Source: Ilyonectria destructans
Lineage: Eukaryota > Ascomycota > Sordariomycetes > Hypocreales > Nectriaceae
Assembly: GCA_020740775.1 (NCBI GenBank)
Contig: JAHEWK010000004.1
Location: forward strand, 1,364,001-1,428,000
DNA: 64,000 nucleotides
Direction: 5' to 3'
The notes below the pieces were generated by a model. That model had not been told where the DNA came from. It ran no database searches and saw only the letters and a program-made list of their open reading frames with translations. Below are positions 23,230 through 34,406 of this stretch, in pieces; within the stretch, counting starts at the first letter, position 1, and each line of letters starts with the position of its first letter. The position numbers and the translations under genes are program-made.

Positions 23230-24312
23230 GGCGAGCGAGACGCAGGGTTGTGCGGTGCTGATTCTCGTCGGTTTTGGTTGCGGCCTTCGTCGTGGTTCAT
23301 TAGCTGCCGTCGCTTTTCTTGCCTCTGGTAATTTTTTTCTTGAGCCTGGCAGCGCTGCGGGGCGATAAGATGGACGGATGGCTTATCGGGAAAGGTACGT
23401 ACCCCCACCACTACCGCCCGGACACCAACACTACTATTCCGCTATTCCGCTATTCAGCTACGCCGCTACGGACCCTCTCCTACGCTTGACGATCCAGGGC
23501 AAAGGGAAGCCCTGCATTGCTAGAATCCAGGGCAGGCGTTAGTTCCACGCTCTCATTCGCCGATTCATCCACGCTCTGAGAGCCCTTGCCTACGTAACTT
23601 TGGCAACTCGCCGCCTTGCAGAACGCCATGATCCACCCAACTGTGCCCTTTAATAGCCACAGTGAGGATGTCATTAGAGCCCGAGACACACCAACCTCTA
23701 ACGCAATGGTGGTTTCGTTTCTAGGGTGACTTAGTCGGAGCTACGGCTTCTAGCAAGACAATGGCGAGATGATCTTCACTGAGCATGTAAAGTGCTCGTC
23801 ATGTTTGTCCAGGAGAGAGAGAACTTCAGCTGAGATGGAATGTCGCCAGGAGATTAACGGAGGCCTATCCACAAATCCGTCAAGAAATAAAAGTGATCTG
23901 CGACATGGGTATGTACGTCAGACTTCCGTCCCAGTTTCCCTTGAGCTCGGATTGACGAATGTGAAGCTCGGCCTCGCCATGTCTTGTCTTGAGTCTCCTT
24001 GCTTCATCCACTTATCCAAAGTCGGCTCTGATACGCAGATGGTGAGGTCTTCTCGCCCAAACCTGTCTTTCCTAGTTCACTTGTCCCGGTACGTGAATTG
24101 GGGATGTTCAACCTTAAGTAGCGAGGCATCCCGTGGCCATTTATCGAGCAGTCTCTCGAAGTGGTATACCTTGCCATCTTTTTTTTTATTTCATACTCTC
24201 ATACTTGTCTTTCTTTTTGTTGTGTCAGGTCTCCTAATTAATACCCAGAACATTCATTATCCTTTGATACGACCTGACAACCAACACTTTATCTGGATCT
24301 CCTTTTATCAGC
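23230..24312. other. Divergent spacer, UTP22 / VOC gene
   Basis: About 1.1 kb of mixed composition with a T-rich tract near 24180-24230, probably part of the VOC gene's promoter or leader. Short frames (for example at 23769-24312) show no domain and are not called. Confidence 0.55.
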
Positions 24313-25122
24313 ATGTGGTCTCTCCCGAGCCAAGTCACAGTTTCCGTCCAGTCCTCAGCCATCGACGAGAGGACGCATTCGCCAGCACCGAGTCTGATGC
24401 ACGGATCGAGTCGAACAAGCAGTGAACCTGAGCAGCAGACACCATCGCCCATCTTGCCTGGTTTGGTTCGGTCCGAACTAACAGGGAGCGAGACCGAGCT
24501 TCACGGCTGGAGTGCCCCGTTGCGTCGGCCGAGTGTAAAGGAATCCGATGTACTGCCCGTCCCAATGAGCTGGTCGCCAGTTGAGAGTCGGCCGAATGAG
24601 GTCGCAACTAATGCCTGGGACCAACGAGCATCGGCCAGGGTGTCTGACAAGGGGCCCTCCGAGTTCATCATGATTTCATGCTTCAACATCCAGAGGGCAC
24701 AACGGTTTTACTCTCGGTGCTTTGGGTGGACTTTTTTGGGCGATGTCAACAGGCCCGACTCGAGTGACGAGGCCATGATGCGGCACGGGTCGTCACCCTA
24801 CGATGCGCAGCCGATGAATTTCTTCACGTCTGATGCCTCAACCACCAGCCGCAACGTCACCGGTGCGCTCTTTCGACGAAACGACCCACCTCCCACGCAG
24901 CACGAGGCACAAGCACGAGCGTTACAGGGACGGGCAATAGCCGCGGCGTATTTCCGGGTGCCCGACATCGGCGACACGGCCGACAGGATCGAGGCCAACC
25001 TTGGTGTGGTCAGGTCGCTTCGGTTTGGAATTAGAGGCATGATGGACATTGGCGAGTTTATGGACCCGGAGGGCAACCTATTTGGCCTCGTGTCATACCA
25101 CCCGGAGAACATTGGGATCTGA
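24313..25122 (+). CDS. VOC-superfamily (glyoxalase/bleomycin-resistance fold) protein with disordered N-terminal extension
   Basis: A single exon encodes 269 residues. Residues 1-115 are Ser/Pro/Glu-rich and probably disordered. From 117 the sequence FIMISCFNIQRAQRFYSRCFGWTF is the classic opening of a VOC module. The module closes near 250-263 with FMDPEGNLFGLV, whose Glu is the usual metal-ligand position. Only one module is seen, so the protein may work as a dimer. VOC proteins include glyoxalases, dioxygenases and drug-binding proteins; the substrate cannot be inferred here. No signal peptide or intron is visible. The start is the only ATG upstream of the domain that keeps a long frame; the next in-frame Met is at residue 29. 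Confidence 0.75.
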   Translation: MWSLPSQVTVSVQSSAIDERTHSPAPSLMHGSSRTSSEPEQQTPSPILPGLVRSELTGSETELHGWSAPLRRPSVKESDVLPVPMSWSPVESRPNEVATNAWDQRASARVSDKGPSEFIMISCFNIQRAQRFYSRCFGWTFLGDVNRPDSSDEAMMRHGSSPYDAQPMNFFTSDASTTSRNVTGALFRRNDPPPTQHEAQARALQGRAIAAAYFRVPDIGDTADRIEANLGVVRSLRFGIRGMMDIGEFMDPEGNLFGLVSYHPENIGI

Positions 25123-26458
25123 TGTTTGTGTGCTCTGCTACGGGCGGCATAGAGTGCTGCCGGGGGTAAAGGAATACCCGGGAGAAAGGATATTCATTAT
25201 GGATCAAGGGAAAGGATTGATTCTCTGGTCGTGAAGGGCTGATTGTTTAAAACGGAGCGTTGGGAGTTACGAGGATGTTTCTTGGGGTTCATCATGCATT
25301 GAAAGCGTTGTGGATTTTTGGCTCTTGGATTTCTGGATGGGATGGCAATCCAATGCCTGTCTCTGGCGGTGGTTGAAATCGGCAACACAATTAATCTAAT
25401 ACTAATTGAGCAAAGGTACCGCACAATGCGTTACCAATGATATCAGCAGCCAGTCATCCGTTCTTCCAGGACTAACTAAGCGGTACAATTCCTCGGCGCA
25501 ATTACGCAGTGAGTTGCACGGGCGAACAGGCGGACGGGCAACTCCCGAACAAATAGCCGGGTCAGGGACTGTCGGGGCGGAAAACAGCTTATCCGCCACG
25601 GCAAACCCCCCGCTTGACCATTCACAGTTAAGCCATCATGGCTGTGACTGAGAAAACGACGACTAATGCCCCTGCCCCGGACTTGGACCCCCGCCGCTAA
25701 ACCCGGACCTGGGGGTGGGGGAGGAGAGGGAGTCTCTCAGGGCTCTTGTGAGCCTCCCCGCCACTTTCCGTGCTGTCGGCTGCCGGCTGCCGTCGGGGAG
25801 CAGAGCAGATAGGCTAAACGGGGATGAATGTAGCATTGGCCAGTGCATTCTAGGCCGGGGGAGTGGTAGCAGCAATAATAGCTGTAGAAGCCGCCGCGGT
25901 GGAAGCAGACGGAGGGTAAACAATCCGGACCGGGGACCGCTAACATCACGGACCGCCTCATCGACAGAACCGGAGGAGGACAGAGACCGAAGAAGGGCGG
26001 CGCGGAGGCTGTCAAGGCCACACACTAAGTAGTTTTCGTAATTCCCGCCCAATGCACCTGGCGCGTTCTGCCTCTCTCCGTGTCTTTTTCCACCGTCTAC
26101 CGAACGAATGCCGAATATCTCTTCCGAGGGGCGGAATGCGGAATGCACCATCCTTGTCTACCCGACCCACCCCCGAACCCCCCGAGCTTGCGGGCCTGTG
26201 CCGGGCCTGAATAAAACCCCCGCCATGCCCATGACAGCGGCCATCATGGCTACTCTCTCGGCTTGAAGCTTCCCGTTCAACTGTCTTCGTTCCGTGACTG
26301 ATCTCTTACCTTGATCCGTCGGTTAATTCATTGATTGATATTTTGCCGACTGTAGCTCTTGCTGGCGACGACTGCAGCTTGGAATCACTCTCAACTGCTC
26401 TCTCTCTCCCCTCCATCCCACACTCACCCTCACCCTCACCCTCACACATACACACAAG
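25123..26458. other. Spacer and promoter before the CoA-transferase gene
   Basis: No gene is recognised in this 1.3 kb. Open frames at 25663-26151 on both strands mirror each other and are Arg/Ser/Pro-rich. A TATA-like tgaataaaa lies near 26208, and a C/T-rich leader with (caccct)3 at 26425-26442 precedes the start codon. Confidence 0.6.
26425..26442. repeat. (caccct)3 in the leader of the CoA-transferase gene
   Basis: Three perfect hexamers followed by cacaca lie 17 bases before the start codon, within a pyrimidine-rich leader. Confidence 0.85.
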
Positions 26459-28163
26459 ATGCCTTCCACCGCTCTCCGGATACGCACCCTCCGGGCCTTT
26501 GCCCGCAATGGCATCAACGTAGGTCCTACTTCGCACGCACCAGTGCTCTGCTCTGCGCTGTCGCAAACAAGAACACCCATGTTAACATGCCAACCCGTGC
26601 TTCATAGCCCACTGCCGTCCTCTCCAGGTCCTTCTCGGCCACCTCCCGCCGCGCTGAGATCAACAAGGTCTACCCCTCGGCTTCCGAGGCCCTCAAGGAC
26701 ATGAAGCCCAACAGTACCGTTCTCTGCGGTGGCTTCGGCCTCTGCGGTGTCCCCGACACCCTCATCAACGAGGTCGTCAAGAAGCCCGAGATCACCGGCA
26801 TCACCGCCGTGTCCAACAACGCCGGCACCGACACCTCCGGCCTCGGACAGCTGCTCAAGACCAAGCAGATCAGCAAGATGATTGCCTCGTACATTGGCGA
26901 GAACAAGACCTTTGAGAAGATGTACCTCACCGGCGAGGTCGAGCTCGAGCTGACTCCCCAGGGCACCCTCGCCGAGCGATGCGCCGCTGGTGGCAAGGGC
27001 GTTCCCGCCTTCTACACCCCCGCCGCCTATGGCACCGTCGTCCAGACCGGCGAGCTTCCTCTACGCAACAAGGCTGACGGCTCTGCTGCCGAGTTCTCGT
27101 ACCCCAAGGACGTCAAGGTCTTCAACGGCAAGTCTTACCTCCTCGAGCACAGCATCGCCGGCGACTACGCCTTCGTCAAGGCCTACAAGGCCGACAAGCT
27201 GGGCAACTGCCAGTTCCGCCTCTCAGCCCACAACTTCAACGGCGCCATGGGCCGAAACGCCAAGATGACCATTGTCGAGGCCGAGCACATTGTCGAGCCC
27301 GGCGAGATCCCCCCGGAGGCCGTCCACCTGCCCGGCATCTACGTCAAGCGCGTCATCCAGGCCACCGAGGAGAAGAACATTGAGAAGTACACCTGGGCCA
27401 AGGACGAGAATGACGCCGACGCCGCAAAGGCCCTGGGCACCGGCGACACTGCCGCCAAGCGCGAGCGCATCGTTCGCCGCGCCGCCAAGGAGTTCAAGAA
27501 TGGCATGTACGCCAACCTGGGCATCGGCATGCCCATGCTGGCTCCCGGCTTCGTCGGCCCCGAGGTCGAGGTCCAGCTGCAGTCCGAGAACGGCATCCTC
27601 GGCCTCGGCCCCTACCCCCGCAAGGGCGACGAGGACGCCGACCTGATCAACGCCGGCAAGGAGACCGTCACCCTCAAGCCCGGCGCCGCCGTCTTTGGTA
27701 GCGAGGAGAGCTTCGGCATGATCCGCAGCGGCCGCATCGACCTGACCATCCTCGGAGCCATGCAGGTCAGCGCCAGTGGCGACCTGGCGAACTGGATGCT
27801 TCCCGGCAAGGTCAAGGGCTTCGGAGGTGCCATGGACCTGGTCAGCAACCCCAGCAAGACCAAGGTCGTGGTGACCATGGAGCACACTGACAAGAAGGGC
27901 AACCCCAAGATCGTGAAGCAGTGTGCTTTCCCCTTGACCGGCCGCACCTGTGTCTCGCGAATCATCACCGAGCTCGTAAGTCGCCCTGACAATCTTGCAC
28001 GCATTTACTCTTGACTAACTTGTGACAACAGGGTGTCTTTGACGTCGACTTCGCTCACGGCCTGACCCTGATTGAGATCGCCGACGGCGTCACCGTCGAC
28101 GAGATCAAGGCCAAGACCGAGGCTCCCTTCGCCGTGGCTGAGGACCTCAAGCCCATGCTGTAA
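26459..28163 (+). CDS. Succinyl-CoA:3-ketoacid CoA-transferase (SCOT), mitochondrial
   Basis: Exons 26459-26518, 26608-27975 and 28032-28163 give 519 residues. The N-terminus is rich in Arg/Ser/Ala without acidic residues ([17 protein letters not shown]), as expected for mitochondrial import. The alpha subunit part starts near EINKVYPSA with [13 protein letters not shown]. The beta part starts near [20 protein letters not shown]. The two are fused, as in animal SCOT. The catalytic Glu, which forms the thioester, is in [11 protein letters not shown] (about residue 347). A conserved [11 protein letters not shown] and the C-terminal GVFDVDF follow. The enzyme moves CoA between succinyl-CoA and acetoacetate in ketone-body use; fungal relatives also handle acetate or propionyl-CoA. 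Codon use is strongly C-biased, suggesting high expression. Confidence 0.95.
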
Positions 28164-28777
28164 ATGCGACACGCGGACAGCAACCCCCAACCCACGGAAT
28201 AAAAAAAGAGACAATTAAATTGGAGATACCACGTGAGCAAACCGGATTGGCCGAGGATGGGCCTCTTTTCATGAGTTTTGCAGAGGAGGATGAGGCTTGC
28301 GGCCAGAGTATAAAAAGGAGGCTTAAGCCATGGCATCGGAGGAGGCGTTTTCCATGGCGCACGGCGTCGCGAGTTCCCGTTGTACGCACGCATTAGACGA
28401 GGCATAACTCTACCACGGCATCGGAGGCTCCGTTGGACGCGACAGCCGCCAGATGTATTTTGAATGAGAAATGTAGCTATGAAAGAACAAAACAGTTCAA
28501 TTTGCGTCTTCTTTTTGATTCCTACGTACCTATTCCCTTTAATTGTGGTTTCTGGTTGAGAGGTTGTCATAGCTGACGTATCCACTGGATGTCGCTTGCT
28601 CGCAGCGCTCCAACACGGCATCACGGCATTTATCCCAGACAACCACCGCCACAACTTCCCAAGCGCCAGCCATTGTAATGATTACCGGCCGCTACATTTC
28701 CCACCGCTGCGTTATCTAGCTCTGATAAACCCTCTGGCTCTCATAATCTCGCTGACTGCTGCATAGCCGCAGCCGTC
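28164..28777. other. 3' end of the CoA-transferase gene and promoter of the next gene
   Basis: A canonical AATAAA lies 35 bases after the CoA-transferase stop codon. A tataaaaa box is at 28309-28316. A minus-strand open frame covers part of the stretch but lacks domains and is not called. Confidence 0.6.
28198..28203 (+). terminator. AATAAA polyadenylation signal of the CoA-transferase gene
   Basis: A perfect AATAAA followed by more A residues sits 35 bases downstream of the stop codon. The site of cleavage cannot be read from the sequence. Confidence 0.5.
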
Positions 28778-30267
28778 ATGTTCACCCAAGACTCCGGCCA
28801 AGTCTTTAAGGAATGGACCGTCCCCCGCGACTTGGTCTCCGAACAGGCCAGTCGCAACTCGGCCAACTGGAGTCGCCGCCGGCCGTATCCCACCTTCACA
28901 GCTCGCGGTGCGCGAGGGCCGCGGCCGCTCGTGGATATGGCCATTAATGTTGTCGCGGACAATATAGGCGACGTTGCGCCGGGCCATCTTGACGGTCTTC
29001 CGAACCGCCTGTTGTGGCGCGTCTGGAGCTTCCTCGAGGCAAGGTACGCGAGACCCCGAATGGGTGAGAGGCAATAGACTTACGCCGCATTGTTTCTAGG
29101 GGAGTCTGTCTTCATGCCTGGAAGATCTTTTCTAAACTCTTGCTCGACGACGACGACAAGAATCTCGGCCTCTACCGCTTTCGCCAGCACATCTGCCGTC
29201 CCGGTGATGACCTCACCCGATACACGCAGCCGCTAACATCGTCGCCCGCCGACTTCATCACGCATTTGGTCCTCACTGGCGGCTGCGCCTTTTCCACCCA
29301 TGATCTCCTATGCCTCGCTGCCATGCCCAACCTCGGCGCCCTGGAGCTGATCCAGCCTTCCGACGAGCTGCGCACCATCTTTCCCAAGGTTAGCGACGGC
29401 CTCATCCGCGGATGGACTGAGGTGGACGACCCCTTCCCGCTGCTGAGGATACTACGCATCTGGGGAGACGAAACCACGTCCCAGGGCTCGCTGCACTGGG
29501 TGTCCAAGTTTCCCTCTCTGGCGCTGTATGATGTCACGGGTGCTCGGGATGACTGGAAGTCACCAGATGACATTGCTCAAGAGCAGGGCTGGGAACGAGC
29601 CGACTCGCAGTCTGGCCTGGAGGACTCCCTGATGCGGTACCTGATGCTATTTGCACCCCTTGAGGAAACGCGAATCAATAGGCTACGTGACCTATCCCGG
29701 AGCATCGACGCCGACCTCGTTTCCCTTTGCAGCGACTCTCGCTGCGCCGTCAAGTTCGTCGCTGACCGCCAGGCCCCGCCGCTTCTCGACTACCTCACCG
29801 ACAATGCCAAGGTGCAGATGCCCTCGTGGGACCCGGACGCCGCCGGACGTGAGGCCCGCGCCTGTCACGGCATCGCCTTCGAGCCCTGGGCCTTCTGGTT
29901 GTACTCCTTCATCGGCCAGCTCAGCGCCGACCGAGACCTCGCTGGCCGAGGCGTGCGTCCAGACACGCAGGCCGTTGCGGGCCCGTTTGTGCTGCCGTCC
30001 AAGCCGCTGGCGTGCCTGCACCTGGGCCACAGCGCGCGCGGCGGCATCTCGACGAAGCCGTCGTACGTTGGCCGCGGGCTGTTTGCAACGCGGCGGTACA
30101 CGTTCACGCGGGACTCGGTAGTGCGCGGAACCAAGATGCCCAAGCCGGAGCCGATCCCTAAGACGGAGGCGAACCTGGTAGTTTCGGAGCGCACGGCGCC
30201 GGTATTAGCGCTGCGGAAACAGAAGAGGAAGCGACTGGATGATATGCTACAGTCGTTCATTGGGTGA
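28778..30267 (+). CDS. Unrecognised protein, possibly F-box-like with leucine-rich stretch
   Basis: Exons 28778-29043 and 29100-30267, with a 56-base intron, give 477 residues. I do not recognise a named family. Residues 70-105 (HLDGLPNRLLWRVWSFLEA..., then LHAWKIFSKLL) have the LP-x-LL-x-FL pattern of an F-box. They are followed by LTGGCAFSTHDLLCLAAMPNLGALEL, which looks like a leucine-rich unit. The C-terminus is basic (KQKRKRLDD). There is no signal peptide or membrane segment. Strong codon bias and a canonical intron support a real gene. If the F-box reading is right it would recruit a substrate to an SCF ligase, but this is inference. Confidence 0.75.
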
Positions 30268-33200
30268 ATGATTAATCTTCAACGTTGAGAGTTTACGTGG
30301 AATGGGCGATCGACATGCCTTCTACAACTATCGCAGGGACTTTGATGATACCCCAAGCCGCTACATTCCCACCCCTACTCTGGATATCCTTGGCCCTTTT
30401 CACAAATAACATAGCAGGCTTGGGTTATTTAACCTGTCTCTCCCTGGCCTAGCTATGGTCTCAGGCGCCATTGCCGCGTCCATCAGCGCGTATGATGGCA
30501 AACTATCGCGGAGGAGCATTATCAGAAGGCAGCCAATGGTTGAGACTTTGGCTTCCGACACTTTATGCTGCAGGCGCCTACAAATAGCTCGTCAGCTGAT
30601 AATTAACCTACCGGGAATGGGCCCAGCCCTATGGGGAAATCATGTTGTGATGCAGGCAGGTGCCCGAATACACTTTGTCGGCGGCTCCGTTCCCGAGGCA
30701 CATCTGCCATGTGTTGGCACAGGTTTTTATTCTTATCCAAGCAACACCTCCGACTTGAGAGAGAACTGGAAGAATAGGAAAGCAGGGTTGGTCCATGTAG
30801 ATATTGACACACTTCTATGTTAATTGTTCGCGAGTCCCTGCTATGATAAACGAGAATACATCCCAAACTTGGTACGACGAGCAACATGTTCTAGAATATC
30901 ATCAAATCAAAGTTGGTACTAAACTTGGGAAGAGAAGCCTGTGACAGCCTTCATGTGAAACAGCACCTTTTGACTTTGTAGGACCGCAGGGTCCCTCGCG
31001 TACCCGGCTGAGCGCACTCATGAACCTTGAAGATCCTGTTTGTCAACTTTCCCTCATAAAAGCATTTCTTGCAACAGGCTTCTATCGTCTATTCATCTTC
31101 ATTCTTCCAGCTACGCTACAAAGAACTTTTCCGTCAGGCCCCATTCTTCACTCGTCCTGACGCTCGCAGTTGCATTTGGTCACGCATTCCGTGTCACTTG
31201 TCTGTACTCTCCCAGCCACACCTCGTTATCCGTTCTGTTGTTGAGATTACACATTACGAGACATCCCTTCCAAATATTTATTCGTAAACATGCCTACAAT
31301 GCCACGGACCAAGCTGGCACTCGAACTGTCCCAGGAATCATCTTTGCAGTTGGTCCTTCACAACGGCCGTCCACCACAGCAGCGCGGTGGCCCTGCTTCC
31401 TTGCCACGACCGCACTTTACTCGGCTGTTTAACAACAGTGCAGGCAACGCGGAAGGGCTGGTTTCAGCCAGAACCAGCGCCCTCCAGACAAACAACCGTC
31501 GCTCCCATGAAACTGGGACCTCGTCACGACGACTACCATTCATGTGCGGTTGCCATGCATGCCGTGAGGTGGCGGCGACCCTTCGTCCGCCACGAATAAC
31601 GCCATCACGCCTCGACTGTGAGGATGCCATTCCTCCTATGCAACTCCCGCCTGCTTGCAGCCCAGTCTCGCAGCCGGAGGAGTGGCTACTTTCACAGCGA
31701 TATGAGGCCATCACAACAACACGGACTACGGAACACAGGTCCATGTACTCCAAAGAGACTCGCCAAAGCCGAAACCAAACGCAGCAAGCGTCACACCGCT
31801 ATGGAGACGTCAGTATGGTTGGAGGCGTTGGAACTTCCTCGTCGGCAAGCACGCACACGAGCACCCGAATGGAGCGAACCATTTCACAACCATACAAAGG
31901 CAGGCCCTCTAGGGTACCCCGACCGCTCAAAGAGGATGGAAATTTCAACTCTGGTTCCGACGACTGCGGTCCAGAGAGTGGGACATCGGAAACTTCAGGT
32001 GGAAACAAGACTTCTAATTAAGCGGGCGAAAGCAGGTTTGAGCGTCCAGACCAGACTCCCCTAACACGAGGCTGGTTGTGAGTTAAGAGGGATTATCGAT
32101 TGGGTTTGGATCATTATAGGGTAGAAGGAAAACCATGCGTTGGCCTAGTACACAATAGAGGAGTCTTTGAATAGTATTGTCTCGGGCAATGGTAATGCGT
32201 TGGGTTGGACTACAGGTGAATTTAGAAGACTGTGGTAATTAGATGCAAACGAGACGACATCATTTCCCAATACCGAATATGTGATGATTGTCTTGCCATA
32301 TCGTCCACCAACAGAGAGGATTGACCCTCAAGATCGTTGGCAATATTCGCACAATCAGCCATGGTGAAGAGAAACTTCGGAGCTGCCAGGCACAACACCA
32401 ACTGTTGAGCGTGGGCTCGACTTCATTGGATTTCATGGCTGATGAAGAGAACTGCTTCATGGTAGCCCAATAAAGCAGATTTTTCAATCACATCAGATCA
32501 CCGTATCCATCAGGTGGTGCCTGGACTTGATAGGTAGGCAGAGCCTGAGAGGGGAGCACGTGAGACCGCGGTGGATGTGCAAAACGAAAAGCATCACCGA
32601 CCGCGACGTTGGCAAAAGCGCTTTGTCATGAAGGCTTCAGCGCGCACTCTGCAAGGAAAAGTGCATCGAGCAGCTTCTAGGAGCAGGAATTTACGGGTAG
32701 ACGAGTCTAGAGACTCGGAGCTCTCCAATTACGCATGGAAACACCGCATCTACAGTGCCACCTCTAAAAAACAGAGGTTTTCGATGAGGGTATGTATCGC
32801 TTCGAAATTTATCCAAAACCCATAGCAGCCGAAGCCACACGTGGAACAGAAGGTAAGTCGGCGACAGATCTATCTCTCCTCCCGTTTCCCCTCCGTATGC
32901 ACCCATGGTGTAGTGGGATGCCGGAGTGAATTGGAAGGATTATTTTCTAGTAGGTTTCATAAAGTGAAGAAGAAGAGAAAAATTCCAAACTCGGGCGCGG
33001 CGGTTGCTGGTTTTCTAGGCGGCGGAGAGTGGGGGCGAGCGGTGCCGGGGCGGATTAACAATGTGCCTATTGCTGGGCCGACCTTCGCGAGGCCCACGGA
33101 GTCCACTCCAAGGTGTTTGGAAGCTGGTGTTGAGCTGAGGGCGGGCTTGGTTTGAACACTGGATCTTCAAGTTGAATTGCTGGGTGCAATTTGTATCATG

Positions 33201-34406
33201 CTTGACCCCAAGTTGAATTAATTTTATTGACCCGTAGGTCACTGCAATTTCGGTCATCTTTAGTGTACTCGGTTCGAAACTCAGAGCGACTCACCAATGC
33301 CATCAATTCGGTTGTGGACGTAGTCGATACCATCGATTTTGTGTCTGAGAATGTGGATAAGTATAGGTAGGTAGAAGAGAGGCAAGGTACGTATTCTCCC
33401 ATGCCTCATATTGAATTTAATACTGGATGGCGTCTATCTCCCTTCCACCTGCTGTCGTACCAACCTGAGGCTGTGTGTGCCTTGTTTGGTAGCTGAGGTG
33501 GGGTGGTACAGCGCCCCTCATCTCATCAATGAGAGCGAGCTTTGGAGCAAATACCACCACCAAAAGCCACCATCCGCTCCTATTTGTTTCTATAAATAAA
33601 CACGTCCATCGATAAATACTGACTCAGGGGACTTTCCCCAACTAGGGCGGTGAGTCAGGGAAACGCAGGGTCTGTCTCTGACCGGGCTGATGGCTGATGG
33701 ACCCAAAAATGACATGCAGCGTGTCGTGTGCCTGATGGACAGGGCGTTGGACCGGACCCAGCCACGACAAACCGCCCATCTCCGATTCGCACATCATGAC
33801 ACTGGCCTTGACAGTGGAGTGAAGGGAGCCAAGGCAGTGGCCAGACTGGAGCGATCTAGAAGGCGAAAGCAACGAGCCGGTCCATTTGGGTACAAAAAGC
33901 ACATCTGCTGTTTTGCTATCTGCTTCGCTGCGGGTGGATTCGTCTGCTGTCTTTCCGGCCGCCTCTATCGCCTCTCAGCCGGAAACCCTGCGTCCTTTTG
34001 AGTCACACACTGGTCGTGTCGCCCCAAGGGTCGCTTTGCCTACCTACTTAAGGAAGGTATCCGTCTGTGCCGTGTGTTGGTTTCATGAGCAGCTTGCCCT
34101 TCCTTGTGACCACTTCGAACCGTGCCACTTCCCTTCGACATTGTCCGAACTTCTCCCCTCGATCAGTGATTCGAATACTTGTGATATCACAAATCACGAA
34201 CATCTCGTCCTCTTCGCGTTCGCCGTTGCTTCCTTGAATTCCCGTCAACGACGCGACTGTCCAAAGAGCTTCCGCCATCGTTAGCTACCCCGCTACCCCG
34301 CCTCCACCCATCAAGGCTCAAACACCCAGCCTGAAATCGACCAATCCAACCTAACGGAAAAACCATCATCAACCTACCTCTCCCAAACCAAAAAATATTG
34401 CCCAGC
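30268..34406. other. Gene-poor 4.1 kb region
   Basis: Apart from a doubtful open frame at 31290-32021, no gene is recognised. Codon bias seen in neighbouring exons is absent. A good TATA box (ctataaataaa, 33590-33600) lies about 90 bases before a 103-residue frame at 33690-34001, which has no family resemblance. The last 400 bases are C/T-rich and probably the leader of the next gene. Confidence 0.5.
31290..32021 (+). CDS. Doubtful open frame of 243 residues
   Basis: An uninterrupted frame starts at an ATG in good context (aaacatgcc) and is rich in Ser, Thr, Arg, Gln and Pro. It has one CGCHAC cluster and no recognisable domain, signal peptide or membrane segment. Overlapping frames on both strands are also long (for example 31618-32064 and 31358-31753), which weakens the case. 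It could be an orphan gene or chance. Confidence 0.25.
   Translation: MPTMPRTKLALELSQESSLQLVLHNGRPPQQRGGPASLPRPHFTRLFNNSAGNAEGLVSARTSALQTNNRRSHETGTSSRRLPFMCGCHACREVAATLRPPRITPSRLDCEDAIPPMQLPPACSPVSQPEEWLLSQRYEAITTTRTTEHRSMYSKETRQSRNQTQQASHRYGDVSMVGGVGTSSSASTHTSTRMERTISQPYKGRPSRVPRPLKEDGNFNSGSDDCGPESGTSETSGGNKTSN

Noticed and set aside
25663..26151. Protein-coding gene between the VOC and SCOT genes
   Set aside because: Frames on both strands are open over the same bases and are Arg/Ser/Pro-rich, as expected from GC-rich spacer DNA.
27223..27885. Minus-strand open frame (220 residues) opposite SCOT
   Set aside because: It is the antisense shadow of a highly codon-biased exon; the Gly/Leu/Ala/Val composition mirrors the CoA-transferase codons.
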